Below are positions 1 to 10,879 of a stretch of DNA of 64,000 nucleotides, piece by piece. The notes under the pieces were generated by a model. That model saw only the letters and a list, made by a program, of their open reading frames with translations. It was not told where the DNA came from and made no database searches. A program made the translations under genes and the position numbers. The stretch is from GCA-003244245 sp035606945 (lineage in GTDB: Bacteria; Actinomycetota; Actinomycetes; Mycobacteriales; Pseudonocardiaceae): NCBI GenBank assembly GCA_035606945.1, contig DATNDR010000123.1, positions 19,564-83,563 on the forward strand, written 5' to 3'. Numbering within the stretch: position 1 is the stretch's first letter; each line of letters begins with the position of its first letter.

Positions 1-696
1 GGATCCGCCGGCGAGGGCGGCCTTGGCCAGCGCCCGGGCAACCAGCGCCCGGCTTCCGGTCACCGTCGCGGCGTGTTCATCGGCGCTGCGCTCGACCAGG
101 TACGCCACCGCCTCCCGCACCGGGATCAGCATCGGGTTGAGCGCGGCGCACACCTCGGCGGCGGCCCGCAGCCGGTGATGCCTGCCTTGCAGGTGCGCCC
201 GCTCGTGGGCGAGCACGACCCGGCGCTCGTCACCATCCAGCGCCGTCAACATGCCTCGAGTGACGAGGATCCGTCCGGGGCGGCCCGGCACGGCGAAGGC
301 GTGTGGGGCGTCCAAGGACACCACCGCGAGCTCGCCGCCTCCGCATGCGCCGCAGACCGCTCGAAGCTCTCTGTTCATGGCGCGCCGGACCGTCAGCACT
401 CGCGCCACCCGCACAATGCCGAAGATCAGCGCAATCATGGCGGTGACACCGATGAGGGTGGGCACCGGATCCTGCAGCTGCACGCCCCGCTCGAGGGCTT
501 CATCCGCGACCAGCGTGGTGTCCCCCAGCAGGGTGGCTGCCAGTAAAACCAGCCCCCAGGTGGCGGCCGCTGCGCAGAGCATGGCGGCGATGACGAACAC
601 GACGGCCCGGGTAGGCGCGATACGGGCCACGACGATCCGGCTGATCGCAGCCAGCAGCAGCGACAGCGCCGCCGGCAGGTACACGCTGATGGTCAT
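1..696 (-). CDS. M56/M48-type membrane metallopeptidase (BlaR-like), cut by window edge
   Basis: The frame is open from the ATG at 696 to the left edge, so the C-terminus is missing (232 codons visible). The N-terminus has hydrophobic segments near residues 5-25, 30-55 and 75-95. A zinc-protease motif HERAH sits in LAHERAHL, and ERSADEHAA further on can supply the third ligand. Its start overlaps the stop of the BlaI-type gene by 4 bases (ATGA), the usual arrangement for sensor peptidase and repressor pairs that answer cell-wall stress. In such pairs the peptidase triggers loss of the repressor. The inducer cannot be told from sequence. No penicillin-sensor domain is visible in this part. Confidence 0.85.
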   Translation of the reverse strand, partial: MTISVYLPAALSLLLAAISRIVVARIAPTRAVVFVIAAMLCAAAATWGLVLLAATLLGDTTLVADEALERGVQLQDPVPTLIGVTAMIALIFGIVRVARVLTVRRAMNRELRAVCGACGGGELAVVSLDAPHAFAVPGRPGRILVTRGMLTALDGDERRVVLAHERAHLQGRHHRLRAAAEVCAALNPMLIPVREAVAYLVERSADEHAATVTGSRALVARALAKAALAGGS

Positions 697-1145
697 GAGC
701 GGCGCCTCAGTATTGCTCTCAGCATCCGGGCATCCTCCACCGACAGCGAGGTGGCGAACCGTTGCAGCACGGCCTGACGATCCCGGCCCCGGCTCAGCAA
801 CGCCTGCATCTGCTCGGCGGCCAGTTCCTCGGCGCCCTTGACGGGGAAGTACTCGTGGCGGCGCCCCTCGGCGACCCGGTCGATGAGCCCCTTGTCGTAC
901 AGCCGGACCAGGATGGTCTGCACGGTGTTGTAGGCGAGGTCACCGCCGACCGCCCGCCGCACATGGGCAGTGGTCAGCGGCCCATCGGCGGCCCACAAAG
1001 CGGCCAGCACCTCGGCCTCGAGCTCGCCGGCCGCGCGCCGGGCCGCCATCCTGCCGCGCGGGGGTCGCTGCTCGGGTGGCTGCTCGACCCGGGCTTGTTG
1101 GTCCTGACTCGTCAGATCGACCACCTGCGCTCCGCAGCTTCCCAT
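693..1145 (-). CDS. BlaI/MecI/CopY-family transcriptional repressor
   Basis: This is a 150-residue protein with the family's winged helix: GELEAEVLAALWAADGPLT, then the recognition region around YNTVQTILVRLYDKGLI. The C-terminal helices are used for dimerisation in the family. The family is normally 120-130 residues, so the first 32 residues, which are polar and low in complexity, may be extra. An ATG at 1049 is an alternative start, but the start at 1145 has a better purine run (ggggac) in front. It probably represses itself and the downstream M56 peptidase gene, with which it is translationally coupled. Confidence 0.85.
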   Translation of the reverse strand: MGSCGAQVVDLTSQDQQARVEQPPEQRPPRGRMAARRAAGELEAEVLAALWAADGPLTTAHVRRAVGGDLAYNTVQTILVRLYDKGLIDRVAEGRRHEYFPVKGAEELAAEQMQALLSRGRDRQAVLQRFATSLSVEDARMLRAILRRRS

Positions 1146-1187
1146 GGGCGTCCCCAGATTACGCGCCCGACGTTTCGCCGAGGCGGC

Positions 1188-1604
1188 CTACTCTTCGGCG
1201 GGTCGGCGCAGCCGTTTGGTCAGCGTCCGGCGGCGCTTGTCGGCGAGGCGACGCTCGCGAGCGGCCCGGGAGGGTCGGGTCGGGCGGCGTGGCGGTGGGT
1301 CGGGCGCGAGGGCCTCACGCAGCATCGCGACCAGCCGCATGCGTGCTGCCTGGCGATTACGAAGCTGGGAGCGGTGTTCGGCGGCGACGATGGTGAGCAC
1401 CCCATCGACCAGCCGCCCGCTCAACCGCTCGAGCACTCGAGCTCGCTGGGCCGGTGTGAACGCGGTGGATGCGGCCACGTCGAAGACCAGCTCGACTCGC
1501 GAATCAGCGGTGTTGACTCCTTGCCCGCCGGGCCCGCCGGCGTGGGAGAACCGCCACCCCAGCTCGGTCTCCGAAATCGAGACCGAGCCACAGATAGGCA
1601 GCAT
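1188..1604 (-). CDS. arfB: Alternative ribosome-rescue factor ArfB (peptidyl-tRNA hydrolase, class I release-factor fold)
   Basis: The catalytic GGQ motif is visible as GPGGQGVN near residue 25, followed by TADSRVEL. This is the release-factor domain 3 fold without a codon-recognition domain. The C-terminal tail from about residue 100 is very basic (PRRPTRPSRAARERRLADKRR), as in ArfB, where it enters the empty mRNA channel of stalled ribosomes. Length is about 138 residues, normal for the family. The ATG at 1604 has caggt five bases upstream. A GTG at 1613 would add three residues. It frees peptidyl-tRNA on non-stop ribosomes in the cytoplasm. Confidence 0.9.
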   Translation of the reverse strand: MLPICGSVSISETELGWRFSHAGGPGGQGVNTADSRVELVFDVAASTAFTPAQRARVLERLSGRLVDGVLTIVAAEHRSQLRNRQAARMRLVAMLREALAPDPPPRRPTRPSRAARERRLADKRRRTLTKRLRRPAEE

Positions 1605-1670
1605 GGTGCGCACCTGCCCAGCATGCCCGCTCGGCTGGGTTGGCCGCTGTTGGAGACGTCCCGCACCCGG

Positions 1671-1697
1671 GTTGGTGGCCCTTGAAGGGCCACCAAC
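1671..1697 (-). terminator. Perfect hairpin after acs
   Basis: Two 13-base arms (gttggtggccctt and its complement) flank a single base, directly next to the acs stop codon. The stem is perfect. No U-tract follows, which is common in actinobacteria. It separates acs from arfB and could act in either direction. Confidence 0.75.
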
Positions 1698-3674
<1,977 letters not shown>

Positions 3675-3953
3675 CGCGGCAAGACCTCTCCTGTGTCGCG
3701 TTCACCACGTTGCGCTGATGACGGTAGTAGCGTCGCCGACCCATGGCCACTGGGCGCCGGTGCTGGTGGACAGTCACGGCGGGCATCACGACGAGGACAA
3801 CTTTCCCGCCGCATTTCGACGACATAAAGTGACGGTCCTTTAACGCTTCGTGATTCTCGGCGGCGATACTGAACTGGCGTCCTACGGTGTCGATGCTAGA
3901 GTCGGTTTATATCTCGTCGATCACCCACGCCGCTGTACTAGGAAGACGCTCCA

Positions 3954-4448
3954 ATGATCAGCCAACAGGTGACACGTCGCCGATCAAAGAATCCGCGCTC
4001 CGGACAGTGGAACGTTAACGCTGCGCAACCTGCTGGCGCGACCTCTTTCGCCCGTTTTCTCTGGATCTTCACTACGCTCGGCATCGTCGTCGTGATCGTC
4101 GTCATTGGTTTCCTGATCGGCATTGTCCGAGCGCTCGAATCGATTGACGACGGTTTGTCTACGGCGTCTAACTCAGTGGCAGGAGCCACGGCTAACGTTC
4201 AATCCCTGCCGGACTACATCCGGGGAATCAACTCCGCGCTGAGCGACATCGACACCGCCTTGAAGCCGATCCCGGGTCAGGTGGCCGGCATCAATGATTC
4301 GTTGCAGTCCATCGGAGGTTCGGGGCAGCGCGTTGACAGCTCTTTGAAGGACACCGCTCGTTCGTTGAGCAACACGTCGGGATCGCTGGTCAACACTTCC
4401 AACTCATTGAGTGGCGCGGCCAAGTCCTTGGGAAGCAGTTCCCACTAG
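3954..4448 (+). CDS. Single-pass membrane protein of unknown function
   Basis: This is a 164-residue protein with a basic N-terminus and one strong membrane helix at about residues 36-58 (TTLGIVVVIVVIGFLIGIV). The outer part, of about 100 residues, is rich in Ser, Asn, Asp and Leu and looks helical or coiled (repeats of SLxxTSxSL type near the end). I do not recognise a family. It resembles membrane-anchored proteins with an extracytoplasmic coiled-coil tail. It stands alone between acs, which is divergent, and a decayed regulator. Base use is less GC-rich than in its neighbours. Confidence 0.7.
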   Translation: MISQQVTRRRSKNPRSGQWNVNAAQPAGATSFARFLWIFTTLGIVVVIVVIGFLIGIVRALESIDDGLSTASNSVAGATANVQSLPDYIRGINSALSDIDTALKPIPGQVAGINDSLQSIGGSGQRVDSSLKDTARSLSNTSGSLVNTSNSLSGAAKSLGSSSH

Positions 4449-4452
4449 GGAC

Positions 4453-5013
4453 GGCAGCGAGTTCGTTCGCGGCGTTGCAGGGGTTGTACTGGCTGGTCGC
4501 CAACGTGGCAGCTGGTGGGCCGGCGCGTTGGCGGTTGATGATCTGCTCTGGGTCGATGAGCTGTCGTTACGGTGGCTGATCTATCTATGGCGGCGGCTGG
4601 AAGGGCTGCCGGTGCTGATCGCAGCCAGCACCCGCCCACCGCGTCGGGAGCATGCGCCGTTGCTGGCTGAACTACTCACCGTGGACCGGGTCGAAGTGTT
4701 GTGTCCTGGGCCGCTCAGCCAGCCTGCCGGTGGCCCGCTGATCCGTGAGCAGTTGGGCCGCCAGCCTGATCCCGCCTTCGTAGCGGCGTGCACTGCGGCC
4801 ACTGCCGCAAATCCTTTTGTGCTGCGCGAGTTGCTGTTCGATCTGGCCGCAGACGGTGTTGAGCCGGCTGCTGCGCAGGTGCCGGCCCTGGCCGAGCGGG
4901 TTCCCGCTCAGGTGCAACGGGCGGTGCTGGTCCGATTGGGACGGCCACAGTGGCGGCGTGAATCGCTTCTGCTTCCGGCACCAAAAATACAAGAGCTGTC
5001 TGTCCCACAATAG
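4453..5013 (+). pseudogene. Remnant of a LuxR-family ATPase regulator (LAL type)
   Basis: The frame keeps the Walker-B region of a large ATP-dependent LuxR regulator (LAVDDLLWVDELSLRWLIYL, then RRLEGLPVLIAASTRPP) and the segment after it (NPFVLRELLFDLAADG). The upstream Walker-A region and the long TPR and HTH parts are gone. About 170 residues survive of a protein that normally has about 900. Homology stops near 4955 and the frame then runs into unrelated sequence. There is no credible start codon with a ribosome site. Confidence 0.75.
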
Positions 5014-5200
5014 TCATACGTGCTGTCTATCAGCATGGCGACCAGTCCCGGACATCCGCGGCTTGGCCAGCCTGGGGCGCCGCCCCGAGGGCCCGGCACT
5101 TCCGAAGCTATGGGGGAGTGCACGAGAAGCGGCGGCTCGGGCTCCGTGGCACCGTGGTCACCAGGCGCACCGGCTGATCGGCTCCAGGGGAGACAGTGGC

Positions 5201-5929
5201 ATGGCGCAGCGCATCGCTGAGAACACCTGGCGGATCCAAGGGCGCACGGTGACCCTGCCCGTGGTGATCCGGAACTCCCTTGTCGCCGCCGCGGTGTTCT
5301 CCTGCTCCGCCGACGCAGCCCGGAGGGCCGTGACGGACGAGCGGCTGACACCCCTGACCATCGCGGGCCAGTGTCTCACCGGCTTGATAGTCGTCAAGTA
5401 CCGCGATAGTGACCTCGACGCCTATGACGAGGTCGGTTTGATGGTCGCGGTGCGTGGCCCGGATCGCGGTGCGATCGGGGCCTACCTCATAGAGCTGCCC
5501 GTCACTCAGACCTTCACGCTTGAGGCCGGGCGTGCGATCTGGGGCCTGCCCAAATGGCTGGCGCGCAGCGCCATCTCGTTTCGCCGCAGCGGGGTGGAGG
5601 TGGACCTCTGCGACGGTGCGCGATTCGTGCTTGCCGCCGCGTTGCAGGTGGGCCGCCTGCGGATCCCGATTCCGATCACCGCGCCGATGCCCTGCTGGGC
5701 GGTTCGTCCGGATGGCCCGGCCGCGGGCGAACTCCTCCATGGCGCTTTCCGGGTCCGCCTCCATGATTTACGCATCCGGCTGGGAGGGGCGCGGCTCGTG
5801 CTCGGCGAACATCGGATGGCTCGCAGCGCCCGCGCCCTGGGAATGTCCAGCCCTGCGCTGTGCACCGTGGTGGCCAGAATGACCGCCGAGCTGGACGCGT
5901 TGCCCCCGCTCGGTGGCCATCCTGACTAG
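5201..5929 (+). CDS. Acetoacetate decarboxylase-family protein
   Basis: The ATG at 5201 has aggggaga 8-12 bases upstream and gives 242 residues. The middle shows the family signature: an acidic strand region YRDSDLDAYDEVGLMVAV, then IELPVTQTFTLEAGRAIWGLPKWLARS. In true acetoacetate decarboxylases a Schiff-base lysine lies in the centre of the fold. Here the Lys in LPKW is the obvious candidate, but I cannot confirm its role. It could decarboxylate a beta-keto acid or be one of the many family members with other chemistry. No operon partner is visible. Confidence 0.7.
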   Translation: MAQRIAENTWRIQGRTVTLPVVIRNSLVAAAVFSCSADAARRAVTDERLTPLTIAGQCLTGLIVVKYRDSDLDAYDEVGLMVAVRGPDRGAIGAYLIELPVTQTFTLEAGRAIWGLPKWLARSAISFRRSGVEVDLCDGARFVLAAALQVGRLRIPIPITAPMPCWAVRPDGPAAGELLHGAFRVRLHDLRIRLGGARLVLGEHRMARSARALGMSSPALCTVVARMTAELDALPPLGGHPD

Positions 5930-5963
5930 CCGCGTACCGGTTCGGCCCGCAGCTGGCCGGGGT

Positions 5964-7748
5964 TCAGGTGGCGGCTTGTCCAGCCGGGTCCGGTGGTGTG
6001 CTGGTGGTCCCACCACCATCACCCGTCGACGTTGTCCCGCCACCACCGGGCGACGTCGGCCCACCACCACCGGGCGACGTCGCACCACCGCCACTGCCAC
6101 CCGTCGACGTTGTCCCGCCACCATCGGGCGACGGGGTCCCGCCACCACCGGGCGACGTCGCGCCACCCCGAGCCGAGTTGCTGACCGGGACAGCTGTGCC
6201 GGCGGCAGCGGTCTGGAGTCCGGCGGTGTGCGCGGGATGGATCACCGCGCCTGCGGTATCACTGGCCGAATGACTCGGTGCCGCGACTGGCACGGCGAGG
6301 GTGGGCCCGATCGAGCTCGCGGCGGCTAGCGGCTGGTCGTTGCTCTTCCCGGCGTTCGCTGTGGTGCTGGGAGTCCGCGGCGCCTGCGTACCGGCGACCG
6401 CCTGAGGGGTCGAATCGCTGTGGGCGATGAACAGTGGGACTGACGCCGCAGCGGCCAGCAGCGCTAGCGATCCGGCGAGGGCAGCTCGTTTCATACTCCG
6501 TGAGGTGGCGCGGCGCCGCCGGCTCTGGACGGATTCGACGTCGAGCGGGATGGCGGTCAGGGATGGGCGCTCGGGCGGGCGTGCCGGTTCGGAGGGCTCT
6601 TCAAACGCGTGATTTGCAGACAGGGGGTTTGCAGACACGGGGTTTGCCGGCACGGGGTGTGCTTCGGCGATGTCTTCGACCTGCGGCGCCGGGACGGCGA
6701 GGGCGGCGGCGCCGCGGGCGATGACCGTGCTGGGGTCGCTGTCGATGGTGATGGGCCGGTCCAAGTCGGTGGAGATGAGTTGGGCGACCAGGGGGATACG
6801 GCAGGATCCTCCGGCGAGCAGCACCGCCTCGAGCTGGTGGGGTTGCACGTCAGCGGTGTGCAGGGCGCGGCGCAGAACCTGGAGGGTCCCGGACAGCCGC
6901 GCGCGGATCATGTCGTCGAACTCGGCGCGGTGCAGGCGGACCTGGGTCTGGATCCCTGGGGCGGCCACCGGGATGGTCACCTCAGTGTCGGTCGACAGCG
7001 CCTGGGTGGCCCGGGTACATCCCCGGCGAAGCGCCGCGATAGCGGCCAGGGTGGCCGGGTCCTCGGTGTCCAGCTCGGCCAATCCGGGCACCGCCGCGAG
7101 TACGTGGCCGAACACCGCATCATCGAAATCCGCGCCGCCCAGTTGCTCGAGGACCTGGGGCTGGCCCAGCACGGTGAACCCGCCATCGCCACTGGTGCGG
7201 ATCACGGTGGCGTGGAAGGTGGTGCCACCCAGGTCGTAGACCGCGATGGTGCGCCCGGAAGCGAACGGCTGCCCGGCGGCATACCCAGCTGCGGCGGCCT
7301 GGGGTTCGGCGCAGAAGCGGACGTGACCCAAGCCCGCGTCCGCCAGCGACGTGGCGAGGACCTCCCGCTTGTAGTCGCCCCAGGTGGGCGGGTGGGTCAC
7401 GACGATGCCCTCGGCTGGGTCTCCTTGCCGGCGGGCGACCTCGTCCACCACCCAGCGGGTCAGCATCGCGGCGAGCTGCGCCGCGGTGTAGACCTGGCCT
7501 CCGATGACCATCGGAATCTGGTCCCCGATGCGCCCGATGAAGGAGCGCACCACCCGATCCGGATCGGTCACCGCTCGCCGTAACGCGGCCTCGCCCACCT
7601 CGACCTGGCCCTCCGCACCCACAAAGACCACCGAGGGCACCACCGCTGACCCGCTGCCCAACGACACCACCTCAGCACGCCCCGCTGCCCGGCGCACCGC
7701 CGCCGCCGTGACCGTGCTACCCAGATCAATCCCCAGCCAGTAGCCCAT
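5964..7748 (-). CDS. Membrane-anchored Hsp70-family protein
   Basis: Residues 1-350 form a DnaK-type ATPase domain: GIDLGSTVTAAAV (phosphate 1), YDLGGTTFHATVI (phosphate 2) and VLLAGGSCRIPLVAQL (adenosine). The usual substrate-binding domain is missing. A linker follows, then a membrane helix near residue 430 (ALAGSLALLAAAASVPLF), then an outer tail rich in Gly, Ser, Thr and Pro. It is divergent from the IniB-like gene, with which proteins of this type often pair in actinobacteria. It probably couples ATP state inside the cell to something at the envelope. The exact role is unknown. Confidence 0.85.
   Translation of the reverse strand: MGYWLGIDLGSTVTAAAVRRAAGRAEVVSLGSGSAVVPSVVFVGAEGQVEVGEAALRRAVTDPDRVVRSFIGRIGDQIPMVIGGQVYTAAQLAAMLTRWVVDEVARRQGDPAEGIVVTHPPTWGDYKREVLATSLADAGLGHVRFCAEPQAAAAGYAAGQPFASGRTIAVYDLGGTTFHATVIRTSGDGGFTVLGQPQVLEQLGGADFDDAVFGHVLAAVPGLAELDTEDPATLAAIAALRRGCTRATQALSTDTEVTIPVAAPGIQTQVRLHRAEFDDMIRARLSGTLQVLRRALHTADVQPHQLEAVLLAGGSCRIPLVAQLISTDLDRPITIDSDPSTVIARGAAALAVPAPQVEDIAEAHPVPANPVSANPLSANHAFEEPSEPARPPERPSLTAIPLDVESVQSRRRRATSRSMKRAALAGSLALLAAAASVPLFIAHSDSTPQAVAGTQAPRTPSTTANAGKSNDQPLAAASSIGPTLAVPVAAPSHSASDTAGAVIHPAHTAGLQTAAAGTAVPVSNSARGGATSPGGGGTPSPDGGGTTSTGGSGGGATSPGGGGPTSPGGGGTTSTGDGGGTTSTPPDPAGQAAT
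6000..6168 (-). repeat. In-frame tandem repeats coding a Gly-Thr-Ser-Pro tail
   Basis: The 3' end of the Hsp70-like gene contains several near-identical units based on ccaccaccgggcgacgtcg, coding for repeats of GGGGxTSP type. The unit length is about 18-30 bases with some copies diverged. Such tracts change length easily by slippage, and the tail is outside the membrane in the predicted topology. This is coding sequence, not a CRISPR array. Confidence 0.8.
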
Positions 7749-7994
7749 GCCAGCACCCTCCTCGGAACTGATCGCAACGATGTCTGGCTTGCGTATCGCC
7801 CGGCACAGGGCGTTGCGTTATCGCTCAGGCCGACCCCCGGCCCCCCAATCAGCCCGCTGTCAATCCCCTAATCCGGGGCGAGCGCAACCCGGTGCAGTCC
7901 CCGATGTCCGGCTGCAGCGTGGGCCCTAGCTTTGCCGTCACACCACCGGCGGACCTCGCCGGCCCGGTACATCACACGAGGGAGAGTGACGGTC

Positions 7995-8957
7995 ATGTCG
8001 AGCACGAAGAGCCTGCTGGATTTCATCCTGAGCCTGCTGAGCAATGACGACGCCAAGGAAGCGTTCTTCGCGAACCCGGATCAGGCGCTGGCCGATGCAG
8101 GTCTGAGTGATGTGTGCAGCGAGGATGTCTCGGATGCGATGACGTATGTGGCCGAGTACCACCCGGTGTCCACCGTCGGAAACCGCGAGTACAACGTCGG
8201 AAATCACGGAGACCAGCGGGTCTACGCAGACGACCAGGCCTACCGGCACGAAGACACGCGGCCGCACGAGGGCTGGCGCCCCGACCCGGGTCTGGACTCA
8301 CACGCCGCCGCCGTGCAGCAGCTGGAGTACATCTCCAACAACTACACCTACTCCGACAGCCACGACACCGTGATCGACAAGTCGGTCAACCAGTCCATCT
8401 GGAATGAAGGCAAGCTCACCCAGACCTTCACCGACGACTCGGTGACCGCCACCGACCATTCCGTGGCCGCCGGCCGCGATATCAACGGTGACGTCGCCAA
8501 CGGCGACGGCAATGTCGTCGGAGACAACGCCAAGGTGGGCAACACGTCCAACGACTACTCCACCCACGGCTCATTCAACGGCAATAACATCGCCGACCGC
8601 GGCGGCGTCGCCGGAGACGGCAACGTGACCGACTCCGACCACAGCGACGTGGCCACCAACGGCAGCCGGCTGGTGGACAACCGCGTGGACAGCCACGACA
8701 CCACGGTCAGAGACGTGGGCAACACCTCCGACTCGAACAACACCACGCTCGACAACGTCGGCAATCACAATGAGCCGCACAACACCACGATCAGCGACTC
8801 GGGTAACTACGAGCCGCACACCAACTACCACCCCGACATCACCGAGAACTCGAACAACACCAGCGTGGACGATTCCAGGATCAGCGACAACGAGCAGCAC
8901 GGCTTGCTCAACGTCAATGAGACCCATGTGCTCGACGACCTCCACCTCAACCTCTGA
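7995..8957 (+). CDS. IniB N-terminal domain-containing protein, Asn/Asp-rich
   Basis: The ATG at 7995 has ggagag eight bases upstream. The first 60 residues (SLLDFILSLLSNDDAKEAF, then PDQALADAGL) match the IniB N-terminal domain known from the isoniazid-inducible iniBAC locus. The remaining 260 residues are a low-complexity, highly polar region rich in Asn, Asp, Ser, Thr, Gly and His, with loose repeats such as DVGNTSDSNNTT. There is no membrane helix or signal peptide. It faces the Hsp70-like gene across about 250 bases, so both may share a control region. Function is unknown; iniBAC genes respond to cell-wall inhibitors in mycobacteria. Confidence 0.8.
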   Translation: MSSTKSLLDFILSLLSNDDAKEAFFANPDQALADAGLSDVCSEDVSDAMTYVAEYHPVSTVGNREYNVGNHGDQRVYADDQAYRHEDTRPHEGWRPDPGLDSHAAAVQQLEYISNNYTYSDSHDTVIDKSVNQSIWNEGKLTQTFTDDSVTATDHSVAAGRDINGDVANGDGNVVGDNAKVGNTSNDYSTHGSFNGNNIADRGGVAGDGNVTDSDHSDVATNGSRLVDNRVDSHDTTVRDVGNTSDSNNTTLDNVGNHNEPHNTTISDSGNYEPHTNYHPDITENSNNTSVDDSRISDNEQHGLLNVNETHVLDDLHLNL

Positions 8958-8978
8958 ACCACCGGTAACCTGGTAGGA

Positions 8979-9022
8979 CAGCAGCTCCGCCACTCCCCGC
9001 CCCGGGGGTGGCGGAGCTGCTG
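8979..9022 (+). terminator. Strong hairpin after the iniB-like gene
   Basis: The sequence cagcagctccgccac and its complement gtggcggagctgctg form a long GC-rich stem around a short C/G-rich loop, 22 bases after the stop codon. It separates this gene from the P450 gene. Confidence 0.85.
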
Positions 9023-9124
9023 TGTGGCGACGATCCAGTGGGCCCGGTCGCTTCGAATACCTCACTGGTCGGTGCCGACCCCTGAGCTGCGCGCGTCCTG
9101 CTTCGACTGCCCCGAAAGGCGATG

Positions 9125-10264
9125 ATGGCCCCCATGCACGGGATCCAGCAGGTGGCCGATACGCAGGGCCGGTTGGCGTGGCTCGTCTCAGGGCACGAGC
9201 GGGTGCGTGAGCTGCTCGCCGATTCACGGCTGAGCCGGTCGCATCCCAATCCGGGGCACCCGGTGCGCCTCACCCAGCCAGGCCTGTTCGGAGGGCCGAT
9301 CCCCGATCCGGAAGGCGAGTTGGCTGATCTGCAGCGGATGCGCAAGCTGCTGACGCCCGCGCTGTCGCCCCGCCGGATGGAACGCCTTCGGCCGCGCGTC
9401 CAGGTGATCGTCGACGAGTTGCTCGACGAGCTGCACCACAGTGGCCCGCCGGCTGATTTCCATGCCATCGTCGCTTTTCCGCTGCCGGCGTTGGTGGTGT
9501 GCGAGCTGCTCGGGGTGCCCGCGCACGATCGCGCAGACTTCTGCCGGTGGCAGGTCGAGGCGAAGCAGGTCAGCAAGCCCGCAGTGGCCCGCGGGGGGCT
9601 GCAATCGCTATGGCGTTACCTGGGCACGCTGATCGAGCGTAAGCGCTGGGTGCCGGGCGAGGACGTCATCGCGGACCTGCTGCGCGCCGCGGAGATCGAC
9701 CCGGCGCTGACCGATGACGGGATCGCCCACTTGGCCGCGGGGATCGTGTTCGCCGGGCACGCACCCGCCGTCGCGATCATCGATCGGGGCATGCTGCTGC
9801 TGCTGACGCATCACGATCAGCGCGAGGCGCTGCAACGGGACTCGGCTCTCGCCTCCTCAGCGGTGGAAGAGATCTTCCGCTTCGCCAGCCCGATCGAGCG
9901 CCAGCGGGCCGCTCGGCGTGGCGGCCTCACCCGGTATGCCTCCGTCGATGTCGAGGTTGACGGCGTCACCATCCGCGCGGGAGACACCGTGATGTTCGCC
10001 GTCCAGGAGGCCAACGAAGACGAGACAGTGTTCCCCCATCCGAAACGCTTCGACATCACCCGCGAGCGCATCCCCCACCTGTCCCTGAGCCACGGTGCAC
10101 ATTTCTGCCTGGGCGCACACCTGGCGCGGGTGAAACTGCAGTACTTGTTCGTCCGCCTGTTCGAGCGCTTCCCCACCCTGCGCCTTGCCGTACCCATCGA
10201 GGACATCCAGCCCATCCGCGAAGCTGTGGCCGGCGCGGTCAGCCGGTTACCCGTCACCTGGTAG
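9125..10264 (+). CDS. Cytochrome P450 with non-canonical oxygen-activation motif
   Basis: The protein has about 379 residues. The heme-ligand loop reads SHGAHFCLGAHLAR, with the thiolate Cys, and the K-helix ExxR is EIFR. The I-helix reads AGIVFAGHAPAV: the usual acid-alcohol pair (AGxE/DT) is replaced by Ala-Pro, which is unusual. The N-terminus is short compared with CYP105/107-type enzymes (about 400 residues). The start is uncertain among nearby ATGs at 9122, 9125 and 9134; gaaagg lies five bases before 9125. No ferredoxin gene is adjacent. The substrate cannot be inferred. Confidence 0.88.
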   Translation: MAPMHGIQQVADTQGRLAWLVSGHERVRELLADSRLSRSHPNPGHPVRLTQPGLFGGPIPDPEGELADLQRMRKLLTPALSPRRMERLRPRVQVIVDELLDELHHSGPPADFHAIVAFPLPALVVCELLGVPAHDRADFCRWQVEAKQVSKPAVARGGLQSLWRYLGTLIERKRWVPGEDVIADLLRAAEIDPALTDDGIAHLAAGIVFAGHAPAVAIIDRGMLLLLTHHDQREALQRDSALASSAVEEIFRFASPIERQRAARRGGLTRYASVDVEVDGVTIRAGDTVMFAVQEANEDETVFPHPKRFDITRERIPHLSLSHGAHFCLGAHLARVKLQYLFVRLFERFPTLRLAVPIEDIQPIREAVAGAVSRLPVTW

Positions 10265-10817
10265 GCACGGTGGCCGGCGCGAAAGCCTCGTAGACGACCA
10301 GATCGAGCGGCTTGCCGTATTGGTCATCCAGGCGCCGGTCGCAGTAGGTCATGCCGGCTTTTTCCATGACGCGGCGGCTGGCCATGTGCTCCACCATCGT
10401 TTCCGCGACCACTCGGCGCATGTCGGGCGCGGCGAGCACATGGGCGAGCAACGCCCGCAAGGCCTCGGTGGCGTATCCCCGGCCCCAACACGGTTCGACC
10501 ACGGTATAGCCGACCCGGCCCGTGACGCAGTCGTCGTCGACGCTGCAACCGATCTCGCCGACGATCATGCGGTCGGATTTACGGATCATGAAGTAAGGAC
10601 CGAACCGGCCGGGGCCTTGCGTTTCGACTACTGATTCCATCACTTCCAGTGAGAACGCGGACGGGTAGCCCGGCGCGAAGCTCAGCCCCCTTGGGATCCC
10701 GCCATCGAGGAGCATGCGCGCCACCGGTAGGTAGATCGGTCGCAAGACCAGCCGTGCGGCCTCGATCTGCTTCACCCTCGTAGGGTCCCACCAAACTGGG
10801 CTTGGCGTATCGCCCAC
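10254..10817 (-). CDS. GNAT-family N-acetyltransferase (RimJ/RimL-like)
   Basis: This 187-residue protein opens with the RimJ-type strand TARLVLRP-like segment (AARLVLRPIYL). The acetyl-CoA loop is WGRGYATEALRALLAHV, followed by VVAETMVEHMASRRVMEKAGM, which is typical of this subgroup. It transfers an acetyl group to an amine, often a ribosomal protein N-terminus, a small molecule or an antibiotic; the target is unknown. It is convergent with the P450 gene and overlaps its end by 11 bases. Confidence 0.88.
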   Translation of the reverse strand: MGDTPSPVWWDPTRVKQIEAARLVLRPIYLPVARMLLDGGIPRGLSFAPGYPSAFSLEVMESVVETQGPGRFGPYFMIRKSDRMIVGEIGCSVDDDCVTGRVGYTVVEPCWGRGYATEALRALLAHVLAAPDMRRVVAETMVEHMASRRVMEKAGMTYCDRRLDDQYGKPLDLVVYEAFAPATVPTR

Positions 10818-10879
10818 TAACGCGGTCGACGAACGGGTAGTTACGCACCGAAGTGGGCCCCGGAGACAAGGAGCATGAG

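Noticed and set aside
762..1685. Long open frame on the plus strand over blaI and arfB
   Set aside because: It is the complement of two well-supported minus-strand genes and has no family resemblance.
6000..6168. Regularly spaced repeats that look like a small CRISPR array
   Set aside because: They are in frame with the Hsp70-like gene and code for a Gly/Thr/Ser/Pro tail; there are no unique spacers.
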